Positions 7,999 through 16,280 of a stretch of 38,864 nucleotides of DNA are shown here, piece by piece (position 1 is the stretch's first letter; each line of letters starts with the position of its first letter). The translations under genes and the position numbers were made by a program. The notes under the pieces were generated by a model. The model was not told the DNA's origin. It worked only from the letters and a program-made list of their open reading frames with translations, and made no database searches. The stretch spans positions 7,809-46,672 of the forward strand of contig JANQWC010000021.1 of assembly GCA_030730025.1 (NCBI GenBank), given 5' to 3'. Source of the stretch: Crocinitomicaceae bacterium (GTDB lineage Bacteria; Bacteroidota; Bacteroidia; Flavobacteriales_D; Crocinitomicaceae).

Positions 7999-10440
7999 TT
8001 GCCGCTGCCCTTTTTTGATTTGCTGGGCATCTAGCCAATAAATCAATTTCATCGAAAAGCTATTCAATGCGCCCGTTTGTAAGGTGTAGGAGAGGTCTTG
8101 CCAATAAGCGGCACTGATGGCGTCATTACTTGCAAACACCGAATTTTTCCAGACGATATTCAGCTCGCTACCTGGCAAGAAGACCCAGCGGTAGACCAAA
8201 TCTATGGTAAAAGCATTGTAGTTGATGTCGTATGCCGATTTTCCTTCGGCGCTTAGTCCGTTAAAGCCTTCTAAAAGCGCGAGGCTGCCATCTTCTTGTA
8301 AAATAGAAAAGTGTTGATACGCGAGCGTAGACCTGTAGTGGCGCAAGCGCAAACTCAAAGACATGCGATTGGTCAGGATGTAATCGAAAGCAAGTGCTTG
8401 AACGGTTGTGTTGCGGTTGCGTTGTCCAAAGAGGATTCCCGTATAGTTTTGTGCGGGGGTGGCAAACGGAATGGCGTAGCCAATGCTATTGAATTGCAGC
8501 TCTTTTTCAAAAGAATAGGTCAAGAAAATGGCATCAGATAAACGGATTCTTGGATTCAAATTGTAAGCATATTGACGCCAAGGATGCAGTATATATTCGG
8601 TGAGGCTAGCGCCTAAATCGATGGCAAACTTGCGTTGGTAGTTCGATGAATACCAAGTGTTCAAGAAAACAAACTGCGGGCTAGTGAATACCCTTCCCCA
8701 CGTGCGGGCTTCAAAATAATCTTTGCTTTCTTGCAAGCTACCTCCGGCACTAAAGCCAGCGGCATTGAATTTTTTGGTGACGGTAAAGAAATTCATGGAA
8801 GCCATGTTGGAGCTGAAGGTATTAGGCTCATAGAGGTATGCTTGCGTTACGTTCGCATTGACGCTCCATTTCATGAGTTTCTTCCATTTGGGTGTGAAAT
8901 CGCGGTAAGCTACACTCGCCTCGACTACTCTTCTGTTGTTATTGTAGTTAAAGCCGAGGTCGTTGGGGTCATAGGTGTCGGATTCTTCTAAATAACCAAG
9001 CCCTCCGATGAGTGAGCCGCGTTGCTTTTGGATATTGAAATTCAGGTTGTGTCCGAGGGTCGCTTGTTGATCGAGCTGAGCAGAAAGGATGCCTTTGCCG
9101 TTGATGTTGTAGTTGTTGTCTTTGGTGTTGATGTTGAAGTTGAAGGCCGACACATTGGCGTCATAAAAAGAACCTGCCCGCCATACATTGGTGTTGGTGA
9201 ACGTAACCGATGAATTGTTCTTGAGGTTTTGGTCGAAAACCAATACGTTGTAGTTGGTGAGTGGCGAAATCAGGACCTCCCGACGGCTTTCATCTATGGT
9301 AGAAACAGCGGTTGCCATTTGCTCGGCGTTGATGGCATTGAATACGCCAACCCCGAGTCCTTTGCTGTTGCGACCAGATAATTTGGTGGCGTTGTAAAGT
9401 TGAGACGAACCCGGAACATTTTCTAAGTATTCGCCTTCATTGAGCATAGTTTGTGTCACCTTGTAAGGCGCTTGAATGCCTATTCGGCGGCTGTAAAAAA
9501 TGCCCGCTTTGTTGAAGAGCTCCATGCCTTCGGTAAAAAACTGTCGGTTTTCGTTGAATTGGACTTCAAATGGCGATAAGTTCAGCACCTGTTGGTCAAA
9601 AACAACCTGGCCAAAATCGGGCACCAAGGTAAGGTCTAAGGTAAAGGCTTCATTGACGCCATATTTGATGTCCATGCCGCCGTTAAATGAACGCAATAAG
9701 CTTTTTCTGCCGTCGTCATTGCGCACTTCGTCTGCATAGGCAGACACATACGGAATCAGTGCCAATCGAAGTGGCGGGCTGATATGCTTGATATTGGTGA
9801 TGTCGCCGCTCTCGAGCAGCATATTTTCGAGGTCGGGGTTCACTGCTACCCAAGATGCTTCCTCTCGGTTGCGGGCAATTTGTCTGCCAAAATTGACCCC
9901 CCAGTCTTGGACATCTTTTTGCGGAAAACGCAGCGCCGAATAGGGAATACGGATTTCGGCCACCCAGCCATCTTCTACAATTTGAACGGCGCTATGCCAA
10001 ACCAAATTGAGTTTGTCGTTGTAGTCATTGGCTGCAATTTTGGCATCTAGTTGCACCCCACGGCTGGTGAGGCCGAAATAAAAGCCGTTTTGGTTGTCGT
10101 TGTAGGTGTCTAGAAATATACCGATGATATCGCAATTGGGATTGTAGTCGTCGCGCAGCGAGAGCACTTTTGAAATGGAGTCGGGGTGGTCTTGGCAATA
10201 AAAGGAAAAATAAATAGCGTCTTGATCGTAGAGCAATTGAACGCTCGTGCTGCTTTTTGATGGCTGGCCCGGCTCAGGTTTGATCTGAATAAACGGATTA
10301 AATTCGGCTTGTGCTGCCCATGCGGTTTCGTTGAGGCGGCCGTCAATGGAGATTTTTTCGGTGGTGTAACGGGCTTCGAGTTGTTTTTGACCGAAACTAG
10401 AAAAAGAAAGCAGTAAAAGCAGTAATAATTCCCAACGCAT
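7987..10440 (-). CDS. DUF5916 outer-membrane protein with CBM9-like N-terminus
   Basis: 817 residues from ATG at 10440; a TTG two codons earlier lies inside the -7 box and is unlikely. A signal peptide (RWELLLLLLLSFSSFG) is followed by a CBM9-like sandwich at about 25-200 (IDGRLNETAW, YFSFYCQDHPDS, GIFLDTYNDNQNGFYF). From about 225 onward the protein is rich in alternating strands ending in an outer-membrane-like tail, matching DUF5916. Function is unknown; such proteins are frequent in Bacteroidota and may bind or pass carbohydrates. The -7 box sits only 3 nt before the ATG, so the mRNA may be leaderless. Confidence 0.88.
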   Translation of the reverse strand: MRWELLLLLLLSFSSFGQKQLEARYTTEKISIDGRLNETAWAAQAEFNPFIQIKPEPGQPSKSSTSVQLLYDQDAIYFSFYCQDHPDSISKVLSLRDDYNPNCDIIGIFLDTYNDNQNGFYFGLTSRGVQLDAKIAANDYNDKLNLVWHSAVQIVEDGWVAEIRIPYSALRFPQKDVQDWGVNFGRQIARNREEASWVAVNPDLENMLLESGDITNIKHISPPLRLALIPYVSAYADEVRNDDGRKSLLRSFNGGMDIKYGVNEAFTLDLTLVPDFGQVVFDQQVLNLSPFEVQFNENRQFFTEGMELFNKAGIFYSRRIGIQAPYKVTQTMLNEGEYLENVPGSSQLYNATKLSGRNSKGLGVGVFNAINAEQMATAVSTIDESRREVLISPLTNYNVLVFDQNLKNNSSVTFTNTNVWRAGSFYDANVSAFNFNINTKDNNYNINGKGILSAQLDQQATLGHNLNFNIQKQRGSLIGGLGYLEESDTYDPNDLGFNYNNNRRVVEASVAYRDFTPKWKKLMKWSVNANVTQAYLYEPNTFSSNMASMNFFTVTKKFNAAGFSAGGSLQESKDYFEARTWGRVFTSPQFVFLNTWYSSNYQRKFAIDLGASLTEYILHPWRQYAYNLNPRIRLSDAIFLTYSFEKELQFNSIGYAIPFATPAQNYTGILFGQRNRNTTVQALAFDYILTNRMSLSLRLRHYRSTLAYQHFSILQEDGSLALLEGFNGLSAEGKSAYDINYNAFTIDLVYRWVFLPGSELNIVWKNSVFASNDAISAAYWQDLSYTLQTGALNSFSMKLIYWLDAQQIKKGQRQLPR

Positions 10441-10443
10441 GGG

Positions 10444-10475
10444 CAAATTTACAACTTAAACACCTTTTCTTGCAA
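10444..10475 (-). promoter_or_regulatory. Promoter of the DUF5916 gene
   Basis: TAAATTTG (10451-10444, minus) with TTG at 10475-10473, spacer 21. It overlaps the end of the upstream gene and sits 3 nt from the ATG. Confidence 0.5.
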
Positions 10476-11145
10476 CAACATGCAGGCATTCTTCATGTAC
10501 TTCATACGTCACCCATATTTTGATGTCCTTTTTGAAGCGCACTAAAATCTGTGAAATCATGGTTTGCAAATACTGTTTCTCTACGGCTGAGAGGGCATGG
10601 TTTGCTTGAAATCTAGAAAAAGAGATGTCAAAACTATTGCCGTTCAGGTGCGGACTTCTTCGGACTGCCGTGCGGTTCTTGCGCACTAATTTGGCCACGG
10701 TGTGCTTGGTGCGGGTCATGGAAGTGACGATCAATTGGCTGCCTTTTAATGGCCCTTGCGCTAGTGAATCTTGAAACGCACTGCCGATCTCATTTAGTAT
10801 TTGTGCGGCATAAGGGGTCAATAAAGCATAGGAATATTGAAAAGTATCTAAAACAATTCCTTTCGAAGGTGTCACGAGAACGAGTTTTTTGGCTCGAAAT
10901 GCCTTGCGCAGGCCTTGTGTATTGGCCACGGGTTGAATGCCCTGCTTAACGGAGCGGTCCATGTATTCCACCAAGCGATTGTTCAATTGGGCGGTAAAAA
11001 TGTGCGGGTCTGTCTCTGGAAATTGAAAGGAGTTGCCATTCTGACTTTTTGAGGGCGCAAGTGCAGTTGTAGGCTTAGTGGGCCAATAGGCAAATGCCAA
11101 AAGACCGAAACTAATTGCAAATAAAAAGACGTGATAAAGCCGCAT
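10456..11145 (-). CDS. Secreted M15-like protein (DUF5715-like)
   Basis: 229 residues from ATG at 11145. The longer reading frame to 11352 runs through the promoter and the opposite gene and is rejected. An N-terminal hydrophobic segment (RLYHVFLFAISFGLLAFAYW) is a signal or membrane anchor. The C-terminal domain contains SPHLNGNSFDISF and, near the end, EVHEECLHVV. These resemble the SxHxxGxxxD and HxH zinc-ligand blocks of M15/VanY-type D,D-peptidases, preceded by SMTRTKHTVAKL. This matches, from memory, the Bacteroidota family DUF5715. A cell-wall peptidase is plausible but unproven. Nothing in the neighbourhood narrows the role. Confidence 0.75.
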   Translation of the reverse strand: MRLYHVFLFAISFGLLAFAYWPTKPTTALAPSKSQNGNSFQFPETDPHIFTAQLNNRLVEYMDRSVKQGIQPVANTQGLRKAFRAKKLVLVTPSKGIVLDTFQYSYALLTPYAAQILNEIGSAFQDSLAQGPLKGSQLIVTSMTRTKHTVAKLVRKNRTAVRRSPHLNGNSFDISFSRFQANHALSAVEKQYLQTMISQILVRFKKDIKIWVTYEVHEECLHVVARKGV

Positions 11146-11150
11146 TGAAA

Positions 11151-11158
11151 CAAATATA
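11151..11158 (-). promoter_or_regulatory. -7 element of the M15-like gene
   Basis: TATATTTG on the minus strand, 5 nt before ATG at 11145. No TTG at 17-21 bases upstream. Confidence 0.45.
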
Positions 11159-11171
11159 AAAATTGATTGCT

Positions 11172-11198
11172 TTGGTCTAACGCAAGTTCGTAATTTTG
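11172..11198 (+). promoter_or_regulatory. Promoter of the DUF493 gene
   Basis: TTG at 11172-11174 and TAATTTTG at 11191-11198 (spacer 16), ending 4 nt before the ATG. Divergent from the M15-like gene promoter. Confidence 0.5.
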
Positions 11199-11202
11199 TG
11201 TC

Positions 11203-11466
11203 ATGGGAACATTTGAATCGCTCAGAGCACAACTCGAAGAACAAGAATGGCCAAATGTCTATTTGTTTAAGTTCATTGTCCCCAATGACAACCAACACCT
11301 CGCGCAAGTCACTGCGCTCTTCGATACCAATAGTGAAATCAGTTATCATCATTCCGGAACAGGCAAGTACGTCAGCCTGAGCGCCAAAGAAGTCATGCTC
11401 TCTGCAGCAGATATCATTGCTGTTTATGAACGCGCCGCACTCATCCCGGGCATAATCTCTCTTTAA
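11203..11466 (+). CDS. DUF493 (YbeD-like) domain protein
   Basis: 87 residues, all one alpha/beta DUF493 domain: YLFKFIVPNDNQHLAQV, then SEISYHHSGTGKYVSLSAKE and a final helix (SAADIIAVYERAALIPGI) with the short hydrophobic end. The E. coli homologue YbeD is a small regulatory-fold protein resembling ACT domains; its function is unclear. The TAA stop shares a base with the next ATG (TAATG), so the following gene is translationally coupled. The -7 box lies 4 nt upstream of the start. Confidence 0.88.
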   Translation: MGTFESLRAQLEEQEWPNVYLFKFIVPNDNQHLAQVTALFDTNSEISYHHSGTGKYVSLSAKEVMLSAADIIAVYERAALIPGIISL

Positions 11467-11834
11467 TGGAAGCAGTTATTCAATTTTTATTCGTCTCTTT
11501 TTTGATTTTGCTCGGTGTAATCGGTTACCGCGCCTTGCTTAAAAAGTTTCAACGCGGTCAGGTGGTGCACAAAGAATTTTGTGAGTTGTACAACCTCGAC
11601 CAAGAACCAGCTCAAGGCGAATTGCCTTTTTACTTTGTGTGTCCGGAAGCTTGTGAGGTCAAGTTTGCCATTTGGCAATTCAATCAAATTGTTTGCGTGG
11701 TAGCCCAAGACACCTATGAAAAAGGCGGTCATATTTTGCGCTTCGACAGCACGAAGCTCGCCAATGGCGTGTATTATTATGGCATCGTGACCTCAGATCA
11801 GGAGACCAAAAAACGCATGACCATCGCTAATTAA
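11466..11834 (+). CDS. Membrane-anchored protein with a sorting-domain-like Ig fold
   Basis: 122 residues, not recognised as a named family. Residues 5-24 form one transmembrane helix. The rest is beta-rich and looks like a single immunoglobulin-type domain: FYFVCPEACEVKFAIWQFNQ, then LRFDSTKLANGVYYYGIVTS and KKRMTIAN. This closing pattern (LANGVYYY... then K-R-M) resembles the C-terminal sorting domain of type IX secretion cargo, but the protein has a membrane anchor rather than a cleavable signal. Coupled to the DUF493 gene by a 1-nt stop/start overlap. The 3' end overlaps the convergent barrel gene by 4 bp. Confidence 0.7.
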   Translation: MEAVIQFLFVSFLILLGVIGYRALLKKFQRGQVVHKEFCELYNLDQEPAQGELPFYFVCPEACEVKFAIWQFNQIVCVVAQDTYEKGGHILRFDSTKLANGVYYYGIVTSDQETKKRMTIAN

Positions 11835-12532
11835 GATTCGTCGGTAGACTTCTCAATTTTGATGCGAGAAGGTTTTCTAGGCAATTTGTATTTGGGCTTG
11901 TGAAAATCGCTTTTGTAGCCGTCGGTTTTTTCGATGCGGTACACCAAGCCTAAGCTGTATTGCGTGTAAGATGAACTCCCGAGGATATCCACCAACCCAA
12001 ATTTATAGACGCCTTGTGCTTGCAAGCCAATTTGCTTGCTGAGCCAAAATGTGCAGCCTGCCGATAAATTCACTGTGGGCGTGAGCAGCGGCGCGCTTTG
12101 TTTCGGATCTGCTGAACGCAAGCTGAAGCCAAGGCCCGCACCCAAATAAGGGTCAATAGCGCCACGGCCTAATTGCTTGTAAAAAGAATACTTGAGTGCG
12201 GCATCAAAATAGCCGATAAAACCATTCACACCAATGGAGTCGTTTACTTTTCTCTCTGGTTTGTAGGTTTGCGCACCCAAAACACCCTCAGCACTCCAGC
12301 CGTTGTAAATGTAGCGATCTACGTACAATCTCGAAGGAAAAGGCAAGCCGTGAAGCTGTTCAAACGGCATTGGGTTGAGTTCTTGGCCGTCGTCGTCGGT
12401 GGTGGTCCAGGCGAGTCCGAATTGCCAAAAATAGTTGTCTCGGTTGGTGATCATTTTGTCTGGTTGTGCAAGTGCGGTTGCTTGCATGAAGACAAAAATG
12501 AGACTGAAGAGTAAGGTGAGTTGTTGGCGCAT
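11831..12532 (-). CDS. Outer-membrane beta-barrel protein
   Basis: 233 residues from ATG at 12532; the upstream TTG at 12562 lies beyond the promoter box and is rejected. A signal peptide ends near ALAQ. The mature part has barrel-like strands with glycine/aromatic alternation (IDPYLGAGLGFSLRSA, LSAGCTFWLSKQIGLQAQGV, YTQYSLGLVYRIE), followed by a basic, hydrophilic tail (KPKYKLPRKPSRIKIEK) facing the periplasm. It resembles small OmpW/OmpA-barrel-like proteins of Bacteroidota; no specific function can be given. Confidence 0.8.
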   Translation of the reverse strand: MRQQLTLLFSLIFVFMQATALAQPDKMITNRDNYFWQFGLAWTTTDDDGQELNPMPFEQLHGLPFPSRLYVDRYIYNGWSAEGVLGAQTYKPERKVNDSIGVNGFIGYFDAALKYSFYKQLGRGAIDPYLGAGLGFSLRSADPKQSAPLLTPTVNLSAGCTFWLSKQIGLQAQGVYKFGLVDILGSSSYTQYSLGLVYRIEKTDGYKSDFHKPKYKLPRKPSRIKIEKSTDES

Positions 12533-12549
12533 GCGTTTGTTTCTATGTA

Positions 12550-12557
12550 CAAATTTA
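12550..12557 (-). promoter_or_regulatory. -7 element of the barrel gene
   Basis: TAAATTTG on the minus strand, 17 nt before ATG at 12532. No good -33 element seen. Confidence 0.4.
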
Positions 12558-12639
12558 ATCAATATCAGTACGGTAGCACTTTATTCAGAATAAATGAATT
12601 GACAATCAATTGTTGATGTGCCGTTTGCCATTAAATGAG

Positions 12640-12647
12640 TAAATTTG
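12640..12647 (+). promoter_or_regulatory. -7 element of the IPExxxVDY-pyk operon
   Basis: TAAATTTG, ending 6 nt before ATG at 12654. No TTG with 17-21 spacing; nearest is 24 bases away. Confidence 0.45.
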
Positions 12648-12653
12648 AGTCGA

Positions 12654-13082
12654 ATGGGAAAAGTTAAAAAATACGACCTCACCCTCGACGACGAACAGCC
12701 CTTCGAAGTTTACGGAATTTCTACTGCATTTGCCGATTACCGACTCACCTGGGAACTCAATCAAATGCTCGGAATCCACCTAGAAAAAGAACAACAGCGC
12801 TTTGAGCTCTTTGTGCCCAAACTCAAGGCCCAACATGCGTTTAGTTATTTTTCTTACGAAGATCAAGAGCTCCTGACGCGTTTCTTTTTGATCAAAAACA
12901 AACAAGATCAGCAACTCTTGCAAGCAGACCGCCCCATGATTGATTATTTCTTGGTGCTCAAGGATAATTTTTCACACAAGTCAGAGGTCTTGCTTGAGCA
13001 GCTCAGAAAAATAAACGGCATTGTAGCCGTCTTTAGTTTCAATTACGAAGAATTTGACATATTAGATTACCTTACAAGTTAA
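12654..13082 (+). CDS. IPExxxVDY family protein
   Basis: 142 residues from ATG at 12654 (an earlier TTG at 12645 is part of the -7 box). The family is named for a motif that here reads DRPMIDYFLVLKDN, with the preceding ELFVPKLKAQHAFSYFSYED and the closing INGIVAVFSFNYEEFDI. It is a small Bacteroidota-specific protein of unknown function that commonly sits directly before pyruvate kinase, as here with a 1-nt gap. A role tied to pyruvate kinase is inference from that conserved order. Confidence 0.85.
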   Translation: MGKVKKYDLTLDDEQPFEVYGISTAFADYRLTWELNQMLGIHLEKEQQRFELFVPKLKAQHAFSYFSYEDQELLTRFFLIKNKQDQQLLQADRPMIDYFLVLKDNFSHKSEVLLEQLRKINGIVAVFSFNYEEFDILDYLTS

Positions 13083-13083
13083 C

Positions 13084-14502
13084 ATGAAAAGAACCAAAAT
13101 AGTGGCCACTATGGGCCCTGCATCGTTAAAAAAAGAAACATTAGCGGACATGATGCGCGCAGGCCTCAACGTTTGCCGCCTCAATTTTTCGCACGGTAGT
13201 CACCAAGACCACGCCGGTGCCGTTACCCTGATCCGCGAACTCAACGAGGAGTTGGGTTTAAATGTGGCTATTCTAGCCGATCTACAAGGTCCAAAAATCC
13301 GCACCCATGAAATGGAAAACAATGGCGTGCTCATCGAAGTTGGACAACAAATCGATGTAGTTGTAGAGAAAGTCTTGGGCAATAACCAGCGCTTTTCCAT
13401 CAATTACAACTTACTTCCACGCGACGTCAATCCGGGCGAACAAATTCTCCTAGACGACGGTAAGTTGGTTTTATTGGTCTTAGAAACCGACGGTAAAGAA
13501 AAGATCCGCTGTGAAATCATTCAAGGCGGCTTGTTGTGTTCCAAAAAAGGCGTCAACTTCCCAAACACCAAAATCTCGATGCCTTCACTTACTGAGAAAG
13601 ACATCGAAGACCTCAACTACGCACTTAAATTGGGCGTAGACTGGATTGGTCTCTCCTTTGTGCGCTCGGCCAATTGCATCATCGATCTCAAAGAAAGAAT
13701 TGCCAAAAAACGCAGTATTGCCAAGGTGGTGGCCAAAATAGAAAAGCCAGAGGCCTTAGAAAACATAGATGCCATCATAGAAGAAAGCGATGCGCTGATG
13801 GTGGCCCGTGGAGACCTCGGCGTCGAGATTCCCTATCAAAATGTGCCCCTGATCCAAAAGATGATCATCAGCAAATCCATTTCGAAGGCCAAACCAGTTA
13901 TTGTAGCTACCCAAATGATGGAATCCATGCTCAATAGCCTCACGCCAAGTAGGGCTGAGGTAAACGACGTCGCCAATGCAGTGCTAGACGGCGCCGATGC
14001 GGTGATGCTTTCAGGCGAAACATCAGTGGGCCAATACCCAGTTCAGGTGGTTCAAACAATGGCCAACATCATCAAAGAAATGGAGCAGCACCCGAGCATG
14101 TATCACAAAGAAGAATTGCCGCCAAAAGGAAATCCGCGCTTTATCTCAGACTCCATTTGTTTCAATGCTTGTCGCTTGGCACAGCGTGTAGAAGCAAATG
14201 CGATCATCACCATGACTTTTTCGGGCTATACCGCCTACAAAATTGCCTCTCAAAGGCCTGCTTCCGAAATTTTTGTCTTCACGAGCAACCGCAAAATACT
14301 CACCCAGCTCAATTTAGTTTGGGGTGTGCGCGCATTTTACTACAACAAGCGCATTTCTACCGACCACACCATCGCCGACATCAAATACATCATGAAAGAT
14401 GGCGGTCATCTGCAAACAGGTGATGTCGTGATCAACGTGGCGTCTATTCCACTAGAAGACCTCGGTGGTTCTAACATGTTGAAGCTCTCTTACGTAGATT
14501 AA
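13084..14502 (+). CDS. pyk: Pyruvate kinase
   Basis: 472 residues, typical length. It converts phosphoenolpyruvate and ADP to pyruvate and ATP in the cytoplasm. Seen: TKIVATMGPAS at the start, LNFSHG, LADLQGPKIR, the lysine of the active site in AKIEKPEALEN, MVARGDLGVEIP and KPVIVATQMMESML, with the C-terminal allosteric domain at about 350-472. Starts 1 nt after the IPExxxVDY stop, which indicates one transcript; recJ follows 38 nt downstream. Confidence 0.98.
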   Translation: MKRTKIVATMGPASLKKETLADMMRAGLNVCRLNFSHGSHQDHAGAVTLIRELNEELGLNVAILADLQGPKIRTHEMENNGVLIEVGQQIDVVVEKVLGNNQRFSINYNLLPRDVNPGEQILLDDGKLVLLVLETDGKEKIRCEIIQGGLLCSKKGVNFPNTKISMPSLTEKDIEDLNYALKLGVDWIGLSFVRSANCIIDLKERIAKKRSIAKVVAKIEKPEALENIDAIIEESDALMVARGDLGVEIPYQNVPLIQKMIISKSISKAKPVIVATQMMESMLNSLTPSRAEVNDVANAVLDGADAVMLSGETSVGQYPVQVVQTMANIIKEMEQHPSMYHKEELPPKGNPRFISDSICFNACRLAQRVEANAIITMTFSGYTAYKIASQRPASEIFVFTSNRKILTQLNLVWGVRAFYYNKRISTDHTIADIKYIMKDGGHLQTGDVVINVASIPLEDLGGSNMLKLSYVD

Positions 14503-14540
14503 CGGAAGGCGCGCATGCCCGATCCGTGTACTTTTACCAA

Positions 14541-16262
14541 ATGAATCCATCCTGGGAACTCCGGGCTCAAGAGCCTTTGTCTGCTGTTACTGACCTTTCA
14601 CAAGAACTCAAAATTCCAAATTTTGCAGCGCAATTGCTCGTGCAGCGCGGTATCGCCGACCGACAAAGTTCAGTAGCCTTCTTCAAGCCACAGCAAAATG
14701 CCTTGCACGATCCTTTTCTGCTGCGCAACATGCAGGCTTCCGTACATAGGCTTCAGCGGGCGATCGCCAAGCAAGAAAAGGTACTGTTGTACGGCGATTA
14801 CGACGTCGATGGCACCACAGCAGTTGCCCTCATGGCCGAACAGCTTGCTTCACTCGGCTTACCTTGCACATATTATATCCCCGATCGCTACAAAGAAGGT
14901 TATGGCGTCAGTGCGGCAGGTATAGATTACGCCATCGCCGAGCGCTTTGACTTACTCATCACACTAGATTGCGGCATCAAAGCCCAGACAGCGCTCGGAC
15001 GCGCCAAAGCGGCAGGCATTGACGTCATTATCTGCGACCACCACCAACCCGATAGCAACCTTCCCGACGGGCTCATCCTCAATCCCAAGCAAGCGGACTG
15101 CGCTTATCCTTATAAAGAACTTTCGGGCTGCGGCGTGGCATTCAAGCTCTTGCAGGGGCTATATCAACAACTCAATTTAGACCAACAAGTGCTTTTGAAG
15201 AGCCTAGATTTGGTGGCGCTTTCTATTGGGGCCGATATTGTCGAACTCCGCGGTGAAAACAGAACGTTATGTGCCAAAGGCTTGGCGCAGCTCAACGCTG
15301 CGCCTAGACCCGCTTTTTTGTCCATTCTGGCGCTTGCTGCCAAAACCTTGCCGCTGTCGCTGCGCGACCTCGTTTTTGTTTTGGCACCGCGCATCAATGC
15401 CGCGGGCCGCATCGCCTCTGGCAAGCGCGCGGTCGACTGGATGCTCAGCACTGACCAAGAAGAAATCGATGCGCTGGCGCTGGACATCAACACTGACAAC
15501 ACCACCCGCCGCGCCCTAGACCAAGAAATGACTGCTCAGGCATTGGCCCAAATTGAGGCTGATCCAGCTTTTCAAGATCAATTTGCGACGGTCGTGTACC
15601 AACCCACTTGGCACAAAGGAGTTGTCGGCATTGTGGCCTCTCGGCTCATTGAAACCTATTACAGGCCCACAATTGTACTCACGGAGTCTAATGGCGTGCT
15701 TACGGGCTCTGCGCGCTGCATGCAACCGCTGAATTTATATAGCTTGCTCGAGACCTGCCAAAGCCATCTGGTACAATTTGGTGGCCATCAATTTGCAGCT
15801 GGGCTCACCTTACTACACGAAAACCTGCATGCTTTTAAAGCGGCCTTTGAAGCCGCGGTGGCAAGTGCGCTGTCTCAGCAAAAATTGCAGCGCCAATTGG
15901 CCATTGATACCCTGCTCGATTTCAAAGAATTGGGCTCAAATCCTCAGCTTCATTTTCCGCGCATACTCCAAATAATAGAGGCTTTTGAACCTTGCGGCCC
16001 CGGTAATATGCATCCTGTATTTTTGGCTAAAAACTGCATGGTGCTCGAATACAAAGTACTGAAAGGTGCGCACCTCAAACTCAAGGTCATCCAAGAGGGC
16101 TCTATGGTACCGCTAGACGCCATTGGTTTTCAGCTCGCCGCCTTCGAGAAAGAGCTGGCCGTTGGTGTTTTCATCGACATCGTTTTTCAGATCAGCTCCA
16201 ATACGTACATGAACCGCACAACCCTTCAACTCCTGCTCCAAGATTTGTGCACGAGCGCATAG
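14541..16262 (+). CDS. recJ: Single-stranded-DNA-specific exonuclease RecJ
   Basis: 573 residues from ATG at 14541; an in-frame GTG at 14526 is possible but has no support. DHH-family catalytic motifs are clear: LLYGDYDVDGTTA, LLITLDCGIKA and VIICDHHQPD, followed by the DHHA1 motif PRINAAGRI and a C-terminal OB-like region. RecJ degrades single-stranded DNA 5' to 3' in recombination and mismatch repair. Follows pyk closely, and its last codons contain the -33 element for riboflavin synthase. Confidence 0.96.
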   Translation: MNPSWELRAQEPLSAVTDLSQELKIPNFAAQLLVQRGIADRQSSVAFFKPQQNALHDPFLLRNMQASVHRLQRAIAKQEKVLLYGDYDVDGTTAVALMAEQLASLGLPCTYYIPDRYKEGYGVSAAGIDYAIAERFDLLITLDCGIKAQTALGRAKAAGIDVIICDHHQPDSNLPDGLILNPKQADCAYPYKELSGCGVAFKLLQGLYQQLNLDQQVLLKSLDLVALSIGADIVELRGENRTLCAKGLAQLNAAPRPAFLSILALAAKTLPLSLRDLVFVLAPRINAAGRIASGKRAVDWMLSTDQEEIDALALDINTDNTTRRALDQEMTAQALAQIEADPAFQDQFATVVYQPTWHKGVVGIVASRLIETYYRPTIVLTESNGVLTGSARCMQPLNLYSLLETCQSHLVQFGGHQFAAGLTLLHENLHAFKAAFEAAVASALSQQKLQRQLAIDTLLDFKELGSNPQLHFPRILQIIEAFEPCGPGNMHPVFLAKNCMVLEYKVLKGAHLKLKVIQEGSMVPLDAIGFQLAAFEKELAVGVFIDIVFQISSNTYMNRTTLQLLLQDLCTSA

Positions 16263-16276
16263 TTTGCGTAAGTTTG
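16245..16276 (+). promoter_or_regulatory. Promoter of riboflavin synthase
   Basis: TTG at 16245-16247, spacer 21, TAAGTTTG at 16269-16276, then 4 nt to the ATG. No FMN riboswitch is visible upstream. Confidence 0.55.
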
Positions 16277-16280
16277 CAAT

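Noticed and set aside
11146..11352. 69-residue extension of the M15-like protein
   Set aside because: It would run through two promoters and the opposite DUF493 gene; its residues have no resemblance to a secreted protein start.
12533..12562. Longer N-terminus of the barrel gene
   Set aside because: It would start at a TTG above the -7 box; the ATG at 12532 begins a normal signal peptide.
16185..16280. FMN riboswitch before riboflavin synthase
   Set aside because: No conserved RFN segments; the promoter is 4 nt from the ATG, leaving no leader to hold one.
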